From the NCBI GenBank assembly GCA_019915135.1, contig JAHLMK010000015.1:806001-870000 (forward strand): a stretch of 64,000 nt of DNA. Direction: 5' to 3'. The position numbers were made by a program, and so were the translations under genes. Positions 54,970-64,000 of this stretch are shown here, piece after piece. This DNA comes from Strobilurus pachycystidiatus. Lineage: Eukaryota > Basidiomycota > Agaricomycetes > Agaricales > Physalacriaceae. Numbering within the stretch: position 1 is the first letter of the stretch; the number at the start of each line of letters is the position of its first letter. The notes under the pieces were generated by a model. It was not told where the DNA came from and did not search any database. It saw only the letters and a list, made by a program, of their open reading frames with translations.

Positions 54970-55077
54970 TGACAGAGATGGGATTCGAACCCATGCCCTC
55001 ATACGAGGATGAGAAACCTGTTTTTCAGGCAAGCTTTCGCTTGAGTCACACGCTATAGACCACTCAGCCACTCTGCC
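54970..55077 (-). tRNA. tRNA-Leu (anticodon CAA) with 24-base intron
   Basis: Class II cloverleaf on the minus strand. The acceptor is GGCAGAG/CTCTGTC with discriminator A. The D stem is GCT/AGC. The anticodon stem TGTGA/TCTCA (one T-T mismatch) carries CAA at 55043-55041. A 24-base intron (55039-55016) follows position 37. The variable arm is TCCTC-GTAT-GAGGG, and the T arm ATGGG-TTCGAAT-CCCAT. Confidence 0.87.
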
Positions 55078-55649
55078 GATGTACAAACGCCAAAAAGAAT
55101 TTATATCAGCCTTTGCCTTTGGTGCTCGATAACTCAAACCCTCGGCCTGAGTGCACTACGTTCACGTCTAGAAATGTAATGATCGGATTCGTCACATTCG
55201 TGGTGAAGATTCGAATGTGTTGTTTGTCAGTCAAGTTGACCAACTAAACCAGAACTCGGGGCTCAGGGAATGGATATGAGTGAGGTACTGAACGACCTAT
55301 CTTCACACATCCTCAGCACATCCTTGAGTTTGGTTTCGAGACTAGGGGTATGGGCTCGGACTCGAAAACATTTGACTCAACTAAGAGAGTGCTGAATGAA
55401 CTCTGGTAGAGGGTCAATCCCAGTACACCACTGAGTCCCCGCGAGTCCTGGTCCGGACACAATCAAGGGAGACCCGCTCCGAGTCACTCCACCACAGAAA
55501 TTTACTCCAGCCTGAGATCTGAGAGGCTGGAGGGATGATTGAATGTGGATGAACCGAAACCGCACAAAAAGCCATGCGCGTGGGTATAATGAGTAGGCAC
55601 CGCTTCGCAAGCGTGACGTGTGGGTATCTGGTTACAACGATAGGGCCAC
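55078..55649. other. Intergenic stretch, no gene seen
   Basis: From tRNA-Leu to the repeat field. No gene or motif recognised. Confidence 0.4.
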
Positions 55650-56500
55650 CATTGGACGATAGAAGATATTAGAATACCATCACTGGTATACGACAATCCG
55701 AGGCCACTCTTGATACTTGCCGTGGGATGGGAGATACCGGCAAAATGCGAGAGCATAGTCAGTATCAGGACTCACATCACGCTGCAAGAACGAGGCTATC
55801 AATGTCACTTGTGGGAGAATGGGAAATATTGTCACTGTGCTAGAACAAGGCCATCGCTGACACTCGCTCTGCTACAGGACTGAGGACGTCATAGTGCAAG
55901 AACGAGGCCACCATTGACGACGGGAAGCATGCATGCAGAAGTCGTGCTAGTGAACCAGCATGGTGCGACAGAACCAGCATGGTGCGACAGAACCAGCATG
56001 GTGCGACAGAACCAGCATAGTGCGACAGCAGACCTTACTGATGCTCGCCGTGCAACGAGCGATACTGCCATAAGGCTTGAAGAACGAGGCCGCCATTGAC
56101 ACTTGCTCTGCAGTGGAAAGCATAGCGAAAGGACCACCTGGTACTCGACACGCAGATGCTGGAGGATAACCGGCAACAAAGTGACATTGATGGCGCTTGC
56201 CGTGCAACCTGATATACATACCGTCACGATGCAAGATCGAGGCCTCCATCGACACTTGCTCTGTGACGGGAAGCATACGCAAAGAGACCATTTGGTACTT
56301 ACTCGACACGGGGAAGACAAGGCATTGATGATGCTCCGTTCGGTGGGAGATAACTTACCGCCATGATGTGACAACAAGGTACTCTTGCCACGCGTGGCGC
56401 GACGGGAATATACCATCATAGTGCAGCAACGCGACCAGAAGTATAGGGGAGTACCGCCATAGTGCGACACAAGGCCACTATTACATCAGCAAATCCGGGA
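55650..56500. repeat. Decayed minisatellite field
   Basis: The words (A/C)GAGGCC(A/G)CCATTGACACTT and CGGGAAGCAT recur about seven times at uneven spacing. The best copies lie near 55900, 56085 and 56240. Many copies are diverged. Contains the tidy 19-bp array at 55952-56027. Confidence 0.6.
55952..56027 (+). repeat. Tandem array, 19 bp x 4
   Basis: Four direct copies of AACCAGCATGGTGCGACAG, the last with one change (ATAGTG). No spacers. Confidence 0.9.
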
Positions 56501-57441
56501 AAAGTAGATACGGGTTACAGTTACCGATCGTCTGCAATCAACGGAGATATCGTATTATAATGTTGCTATAAGCTGGTATAAGCTTTTTGTGATTCTATCA
56601 TTACCTATAGTTTGCTGTAATGATTTTGGTGCATTACAAGGTCAGTATAGTATTTGCAGCATTTCATAGAGTACATACCGGTGCTGTGTCCATGTCACTC
56701 ATGACCCGCTCATGACAAGTCAGAAGATGGTAAACACCGGAGAAGCAGGCTGTTGTCATTGTAGAGCTCTATGCACACTTGTCTCATCGGTACATATTGG
56801 GTGACAGTGTCTCGTACCAGTCGTACCATGAGCAGACCCTGAGCAGGGTACCAGGGACTGAAGGAGAAACTCGAAATCGTCAAGTCCATTTGAAGCTCCG
56901 ATCGGTCCGAATGCTTACCGGTTGCCGAGGATAAAAAATCACTCTCAAACATGGGCTCGGTAATGATGCTGGTGCCTGACGTAACCAAATTAAATAAAAA
57001 GAAAAGAAAAGAAAAAGAAAAAAGAGAGGAAAAGAGAAAGAAAAGAAAGAAACTTGTTAGCGCACCTCGGGTGAATCAATCAGAGTTTTCCTGGGTTAGA
57101 TGGGGACCGTGGGCGACGTCGAGGAAACACATGTGCCCATTACGGGAAGTGCCATCATTGCCGCCCGACTTCCAGATCTGGCAGTCGCGCTCGCAAGATA
57201 GCAAATAATGCTCGCACTCAGAAGATATCGATGCGCCAGCTCTGTAAATTTTCTATTACAATGAATCATATGAAGTACACCGTCTACGATTTTACTAGAT
57301 TAATGATGATTTATTTACTATGCAGAGAAATCGTCTTGTGAAGCGAAGTTGTTATCTGCGGAGTTTGAATGGGCTGATGAGCGCATTCTCATCAGTGTCA
57401 TTTGTCTATCAACCACAACCACGTCGAACACCGAGAGACCT
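56501..57441. other. Spacer with purine tract
   Basis: A purine (A/G) run covers about 56988-57050. Otherwise no gene seen. Confidence 0.45.
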
Positions 57442-57461
57442 GACGCGCGGCACCGCGCGTC
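57442..57461 (+). repeat. Perfect short inverted repeat GACGCGCGG..CCGCGCGTC
   Basis: Nine-base arms separated by CA, about 240 bases past the stop of the large nuclease gene. Related GACGCGCG words occur at 62877-62897 on the other side of that gene. Confidence 0.5.
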
Positions 57462-57700
57462 TTGGTTTGCTTTTGACATCCGCCAACGTCAACGGAGGCC
57501 TCACCGAGATGCGCCTAGCTCGACGCTCGATTTTGCCTACTCGGATCGGGCGTACTCGTAGGGTGGCTCAGATGGACACTCCATTGGTGTCAATACGGTG
57601 CGTATACCTGCAGTATGTATTGATTCTTTGTTTTAATCTATTCATGCTATAATCTAGTGCTCTAATAGTCGTTTCATCATCCGCGCCGCCCACTCTCCGC

Positions 57701-60700
57701 CTATTCTTCCATCGATGCTGGATCGACACGTCGGGTTCGACTCCCGTTGGAAGACTCAACGATTCTCCTCTTGTGGCCTCTACGACTGTCCCCCGACGTC
57801 CCCTCTCTCTCGCAAAGCGTCGGACACTGCTTCTTTGGATTACGCTTGGGACGGCCAGGACATGCACGATCGCCGCAATCCCTGCATGGATTCGGGCAGG
57901 CATTACGACTGCTGTTTCCTTTGCATCGTGTCGCGAGATTTCCGCATTTGATGCATGTCCTCGGTGCGCGATCCTTTGTTCCATCTGAAGTCGACGTCGA
58001 AGGCGCGTTGATAGTCGCAGCATTGACTTCTGTCTCCGTCTGTATAGATGATCTTTGTGCCGGCGTCTGGCTCGCGACCTCGCTCGTTTGAACTGGTGCC
58101 ACTTCTGATGACGGCTCGACGGATGCGACTACACCATCAGGCAGGTCAAGCGTGCGCTTCGATTGGACGGCTCGCTTTTGCAGCCCTTTGCCGGAGCTTG
58201 GAAACACGACGCTTGACATCGAGTTGCTGGTTTCAGCGGTAGGCACCACATCTTTGAGGCCAGTACTAGGTGCGGCTGGTAAGGATCTCTGCGCGACGGG
58301 GACAACAGATGGTGCGTTCTTTACGCGATTCGCAATATCACGGATGAGTTTGTCGACATCCTTTCGGGCGTCGTACGTCGCCAGTCTCGTGTGTTTGACG
58401 TTGACTAAAGTTTTCCAGGCCCCGTACTGAGTTTTGAGATGTTCGATTAGCTGTAAAACTTGATGAGCATTCGCTCTGTCCAGTAATTGGATATATGCTT
58501 ACCTTGTAGAAGACGACTTTTCCATCGGCCTCTCGATTCCAGCGCTTTACTGCGTTGGCCCAGATTGGACCTGCTTCGCCGTTGAAGGCAGGATCTAATC
58601 GCATGAAATCCGAAAATAATTTGCGCTCGGCAGTGGTATGGACATTGAGGACAGCAAAACGGGTACCCTGGCGTCCAGCTAGGTAAGCATATTTCTTCGG
58701 CTTATCAAGAGAGTCGAATGACAAGATGTCGCCAGAATCTTTCACCGGTGCGGGAATTGGAAGTATGCCAAATACTTCGGTTGTTGGCTCATAGAGAGCG
58801 CCGTTGACCCAGCCAGCAACTGGCCGCAGCAATGGTACAAGCTTCCGTATGTCGTCGGAATTACACAGTGTCTGATAATGATTGATCAGCCACAGGTCAA
58901 AGTGTCCACGATACGGTACACCCGTCATGTTTCGTACGCCATTCTTAAATGGATGTCAGCCTAATTCCCATCAATCAGAGATCTTCCAACGTACACGCAT
59001 GTTGTGACGAAATGAGTAGTCCGTCAAGCGATTCACGGTATGTCGCGGGGATGCGCCATTGATTGGCATGCAACGGCGAATAGGGCGATGGACACCACCC
59101 TCCGTCGCGTTTGTACCTCGGAAGCAGCGATAAATTGGGAGCCCAGTCTCAGATGAGTATCCCATGAAATGATAGAGTGCCAGACCAGGCGGATCGGAGA
59201 TGTACCCAGCTCGGATAATGATCAGGATATTCTTGATTGTCTTCCAAGTCGATGCATTGAACAGAGGAAGACCAGTTTCTGCATCCTTCAGTGGTCCGTA
59301 TCTTTTGAAGACAGCAGCGACTACAGGATAGAGCTTCTCGGCAGGTGGAACAACAAATCGACAGTGCCTCTTGATGAAGCGAGGGTTAGACTGTAGACAT
59401 TCGTCCCAAGTCTGGGGCGGAGATTGGCGGGAGAGGTATGAGACGATCCGTTTTTGATCTTCACGATCAGGCAGGAAGATGGCGTCGCGAAGAGCTCTCG
59501 AGAACGTGACACGTAGTCCGTGGGCTTTGGGTACCCAGATCATTTGGAAAACATGGAAGATATCCTTGAGAACTCGGCTACGCGTCTCAGCTGGCCACGA
59601 GAGATCAGAGATGAAGTCCGAAATCTTCTGCCAGGCCGCTTCAGCAGTAGCATCACGTGTCAAGCCGCTGGAGTCATTAATAGTGTCTAGAAGAGCATCG
59701 ACATCAAAGCCAACATCGACACCATCAGACCCAGGCCCGGGAGCTGGCGCAGTGTCCGAGTCAGAGTTGACATCGAGGGCACGGACTGCCTCCTCAATGA
59801 CAAGTGTTGCCCGCGTATCTGCGGCTGCAGAAACAGGTGAAACTGTGCCATCGTCCTCGACCGGTGAGAACTCGGGAACATGAGTCTTCAGGCGATCTCG
59901 TTTCACCACGACGTCAAAGGGAAGAGCACCAAACGAAGAAAGGGATCGTGCCTCCTGCCCTTTTTTCGAATGAACAGACATGATAGCAGCTGGGACAAAG
60001 ATCTCCGTCACTCGAACAATGACCCGAGTTTTGGTGATACTGATCCCATCGAGCTCGATGACCTGGCCAAACTGGGGAGAAATAGAACCACGGGCAACAA
60101 TTTTGGTACGGTCATCCTGATAGATGAAGACATTGGTATCGGAAGTGGGTAAGGGATCCCAGGAGAGTGGCGACGGAATTTGCATCGAAGTCAGAGCCCG
60201 GTGGAGGAGAATAGATGCCCACACATCATTGGCAGCGTAACGGGTTTGTTCAGGGCTCAGAACATCTGCGTTCCACTCGGGGCTTACCCTCGTGGAGGGA
60301 TCCTTGTCAAGTCGTCGTTTGAGCACCTGAGCAGTCAAATCAGCGAGACTGATGCGTGCACTGGAGATCACGCCCATTTGCTTTGCAAGATGAGCTAGAT
60401 CGACGCCCCCAACAAATGGCTTTGAGGACTTGGCTTCGTCTTGAAGGTGACGTAAATCCTGAGCGATGTTTTTGCCGACTTTCAGAATGCGTGGATTCGC
60501 CAGAAGGGTAGCTAACTGCGGTGGAAAATGGCCTGAGACTACGTGTTTCGAAAGCTGCAAAGGTTACTGAGCAATGAAAGAATGTATAATGGATGGAACT
60601 GACCTGGAGAATCCATACCGTATCAGCAGATGCGATTTGAACGATGGCTGTTTGTCGTCGGTCATCCAGACCTTGCCGCCTCGCATCCAAATCAACGTTC

Positions 60701-62776
60701 CATTCGGTGTCAAGTGCAATGACTAGTTGCGCGTCTTCATCATCCGAAGTCGAGTCAATAAGCGTAAGAACCATTGTCTCAATCTCCGTTAGGGACGTGC
60801 ATATGATGACGTTGACCTCAGGGGGTATCGAGAGTACTTCCAGCTCATCGTGAGGCGATATGGCCTTGACACCCTCTCTGAGACTTGGTAGACACTTTTC
60901 GAGAAATGGCTTGTCTGCCATATTATCGGTGAAGACACACTTTGGCGGCGTGAGTCCGTACTTGTTGATGGATTCACACATCTCGGTAAGTGCGATCTCG
61001 AATTGCGAATGCGCCTTAGTTGGCACAAAGTCACATATACGAAGTTGACTATAATGATTTGTCCCCGAAAGAAGGCCATTGAAGACGACTTCTCCACAGA
61101 TTTTTGCGACCATCTTCGGGAGCTAAAAAAATGAGTAATTGTTGTGACTCGTGGCAGTAGTACACGGCATACCTTGAAGCTGTGATCAAATGAGAGAATG
61201 TCGGTAGGGATCATTGCCATATGCTGATGAAATTCCTGGGCGTGAGACTCAATGAACGCGTCGTAGATTTCTTTGCACCATAGGCCAGAGGGTATGCCGG
61301 CATGAAGTCCAGTGTCGTCCTTTTCGTCAAATGCTGGAAATGGCGAGTAGGTCCTGTTTGCATCTGCGCCGCCTCTACGAAACCGCCTGAGAATTGTTTC
61401 GAGATATTGCACTTCCAGCAACTGGTAACGTCGTCTATGAAGAACATTGAGCATATCGGAAAATTGCTTGGCTCCGACACCATTCTGGAAGCAGCATCGC
61501 AAAAATGCGAAGACAGCGCTAGAGACACCACTTCGGTGACTAAGAACTGCTGGAAACTCCGAGACGAGCTCTGGGGGAAGCATCTTCATGATAGCGGTGC
61601 TCCAGCTACGGTAGGTTCGGACTGGATTCTTGCACACCGTGCACCTGTAGCGAGGACCAAAGAGCCAAAAAGTATCCTCAAAGTCTACAACCCGCCGCGG
61701 CCGTGTCGAATGCTCGTGGCGGGTCATGCGACCGAGACATCCGTCTATTGGACATTTGATTTCGTCGACGAGGAGGAGTGGGTCCCAGTAAAAGAATCGG
61801 GGATTGAAGAGGTCCCATGGCGAGATATTAGAGCGTTGGAGGACGAAGAATGTTGGCGTACGGGGGCGCCAAAAAGACTGCATTTCATCGTAGACACATG
61901 TCTTCATACTTTTGATGTGGGCGACCTGTTTCTCGAAGACGCGCATGACCCACGATGGCGGCGGACGAGGATCAGAAGCGTTCTCTGGTATGGCTTCGCC
62001 TGTCGGGAAACCCTCATCATCATCGTCACCGTCCTCATCGCGTTCCCGGTCGTCATCCTCATCAACCCCAAAGCTCTCTGGTATGATCCTAAGTGGGTCC
62101 GCTGGAGGAATGATGTGCGTCTCTTCGGGTGTTGGGACGCTGGCAGGATTGGGCGTTGACGTCCTGTCTGGGAATGTCGTCCCGCGTTCCGCATCATTCG
62201 CATTGCTTGTGGCTGCCACAAAGATTGGGGCGATGGTCCTTGTTGAAGTAACGGGAAAGAGATTGACATTTTCTTGAAGCTAGTATTTGAAGTTAGGCAG
62301 ACAGTAGACACAGGACAATGGAAAGCATACCTGGGATTGCGAAGTGCCGAATCTATATATTTTATGGCGTCTGCGTCTTTTTTGCGCTCCGGAGTCCGAC
62401 TCGCCATCATCTGTCTCACTGGTCTCTGTCTCGTCGTCTTGTTCTCCGAGTTGAGGTTGCGAGGCTTTGGGAGGTCGTCCTCTTGGCCGCTTTACAAGGG
62501 GCTGACCATCTGGTAAGTCTTGCACAACCTTGCGTGGACGTCCGCGTGGGCGCTTGGGGGGCGGCGGCTCCAGAGGATCCCTGAGTTTTGGTGGTCGTCC
62601 TCGTCCTCGCTTTGCAGGTACTGAAGCAGATACAGACTCTGCTAGTGGGTAAGCACCGAGCTGGAGAAGAGAGAAGGATACACACCATCACACTGGGGAG
62701 AATATTCGTCTCCAGACATCTCATCGTCTCCTTCAGACAGAGTGCTGACCGCGCGAGTCTCTTCGTTGTTTTGCAT
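57701..62776 (-). CDS. Transposase-like protein with inserted DEDDy 3'-5' exonuclease and AT-hooks
   Basis: About 1.5-1.6 thousand residues in six or more exons. Exon 1 starts at ATG 62776 (MQNNEETRAVSTLSEGD). Next come three AT-hooks (KRGRGRPPK, KRPRGRPRK, KRPRGRPPK) and acidic stretches. A zinc-ribbon-like region follows (IKCPIDGCLG ... RYRCTVCKN), resembling what I recall as DUF6729. Then a helical region precedes SFDHSFK (first Asp, about residue 500) and VFTDN (second Asp). A complete DEDDy exonuclease follows: ALDTEW, NIAQDLRHL, YAANDVW. The host fold resumes at LKDIFHVFQ and RGTNATEGGVHR (presumptive Glu), and YRGHFDLWL follows. The C-terminal Cys-rich CIKCGN...CPNPCRDCG block and basic tail end at 57701. 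Mobile-element derived by inference. Confidence 0.75.
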
Positions 62777-63244
62777 GGGCGGATAGTCGTTCTGGGCCGT
62801 TGGGGAGGTGAAGAATGGATTCAGACAGGATTAATCGTATGAAACGATGTATTAAGATAAAATAAAGAGGGGGACGGACGCGCGCAGACGCGCGCGGTAT
62901 AGAGTACGAGAGTTGGGTTGATGTTAAAAGGGCCGTCTGCTCCTTTCGAGACTGTGGCCGATGCCTGGGAAAGAATAGCCATTTTCATTGAAACTCCGAC
63001 GATGACAACCCGAGATAACAAAACACCAGCATACGAATCGAGCCCAAACATGGATCAACATAACGCTGCTCTCTCCTCAACCACTACCTCCCTCAGCCGC
63101 GCCCTCGAAACTGCCGGTCTACGGGTTCAGCTGCACGATACTCTTCGTCCCGTCGCCCCCGCCCTACAACTTTCGCACCCCAACGCTCGAGCTTATACTG
63201 GACGACCACGTTGAATTGCTTTTGGAAGACGGCCACCCAAACAC
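62777..63244. other. Upstream region of the large gene; doubtful short frame
   Basis: Contains GACGCGCG words at 62877-62897. A plus-strand frame from 63002 (MTTRDNKTPAYESS) of about 70 residues has no recognised family. Confidence 0.35.
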
Positions 63245-63515
63245 TCGACGACGACGACCCGAATGCCCGACGACAAATACCTAAATGCCTGACGACGACG
63301 ACCCGAGCGCCTGACGACGACGACCCGAGCGCCTGACGACGACGACCCGAGCGCCTGACGACGACGACCCGAGCGCCTGACGACGACGACCCGAGCCTCT
63401 GACGACGACGACCCGAGCCTCTGACGACGACGACCAGCACGCCTGACGACGACGACCCGCACGCCTGACGACGGCTACCCGAACGCCTGACAACAACGAC
63501 CCGAACGCTAGACAA
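63245..63515. repeat. 22-bp minisatellite, about 12 copies
   Basis: Unit CCTGACGACGACGACCCGAG plus CG. The central copies are perfect, the edge copies degenerate. Because 22 is not a multiple of 3, all three minus-strand frames stay open with the same 22-residue period. Confidence 0.9.
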
Positions 63516-64000
63516 CGACCCACTGGACGCCAAACCACGACGTATTCACTAGATTGTGAGACCACTGGACGTCCGGCGCCGCCCGAGCCTGTTGACTCTC
63601 CCGCACTTAGACGATAACGACCAGTGTGTTGTCATTTGGCTCCGCTCGTGGCACTGTAATTAGAAATCTGCCTGTACCTAAATACTTTTATGCAACCATT
63701 TGCCCCACCTTTTGTTCGATGTGGTTTGGATGTCGTGTCACCGTTCCGGTTCCAATCTGTTCCCGATTTGATACAATAGTGGGAACGTCGGCTTCATATG
63801 ATGCTGTATTTGGTTATCGTCACCGGAAATCTTTATGAGTACGGGGCAGGACCGTAGTCGATATGCCAAATCATAGGTGTTTATGTTTCTCGCAGGTCCA
63901 CTATAGTAAGGTTATGATCTGTGGTATAAAGATGATACAATATTATAGTGATTACACGACGTGACAGTGAATTATGACACCCCATCAACTTTTCCCAGAT
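63516..64000. other. Window end, no gene seen
   Basis: AT-rich sequence with only short frames. Confidence 0.4.

Noticed and set aside
55952..56027. Possible CRISPR-like array
   Set aside because: Units are contiguous 19-mers without spacers, and the genome is eukaryotic.
61302..62159. 285-codon plus-strand open frame
   Set aside because: Antisense to the zinc-ribbon part of the large nuclease gene, which carries recognisable motifs.
63093..63565. Arg/Ser/Val-rich repeat proteins on the minus strand
   Set aside because: All three frames are kept open by a 22-bp minisatellite, so the frames are not evidence of coding.

Overview
The window looks like nuclear DNA of a mushroom-forming basidiomycete (Agaricomycetes). 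Almost every gene is split by short introns of about 45-70 bases with GTRNGT-like donors. The four tRNA genes all carry introns after position 37. The gene families (Clp1-like proteins, SRPK-like kinase, tandem ABM protein, small secreted proteins, Rpd3-type deacetylase, MICOS Mic26/27, forkhead factor) fit that group. No assembly or taxon label was available, so this is inference from gene content and structure. Intron positions were worked out by eye from splice signals and reading frame.

Layout, left to right. 0-7.6 kb: an unrecognised protein (56-1176, -), tRNA-Ala(CGC), a tandem dual-specificity phosphatase (2410-3931, +) and a membrane-anchored pepsin-like aspartic protease (4611-7532, +). 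7.8-9.7 kb: tRNA-Ala(TGC), then the left arm of a 1.55 kb inverted segmental duplication carrying an uncharacterised gene and a broken ABM gene tail. 10.16-16.5 kb: a full-length non-LTR retrotransposon (Tad/I-like LINE, -) with intact ORF1 and ORF2, a poly(A) tail and a target-site duplication. 17-24.5 kb: a possible small secreted protein, tRNA-Ser(GCT), a SAP-domain protein and an F-box protein. 25.8-31.6 kb: a short-chain dehydrogenase relic, an STB6-like gene, the right arm of the inverted duplication, and the complete tandem ABM gene.

32.8-42.3 kb: kinesin, Rpd3-type histone deacetylase, two head-to-head small secreted proteins with QxW-like motifs, and an SRPK-like kinase. 45-51.5 kb: two tandem Clp1-like genes, a SUZ-type protein and a MICOS Mic26/27 subunit. 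53-55 kb: forkhead factor and tRNA-Leu(CAA). 55.6-57 kb: a decayed minisatellite field. 57.7-62.8 kb: one very large gene (-) joining three AT-hooks, a zinc-ribbon region, a transposase-like acidic triad, a DEDDy 3'-5' exonuclease inserted inside that triad, and a Cys-rich tail. The end of the window holds a 22-bp minisatellite.

The strongest candidate for something undescribed is the large gene at 57.7-62.8 kb. It reads as a mobile-element-derived or domesticated nuclease in which an exonuclease domain with all its catalytic residues sits between the second Asp and the presumptive Glu of a transposase-like fold. The housekeeping genes otherwise look like ordinary neighbours, with no operon-like logic; most of the unusual material is mobile or duplicated DNA.
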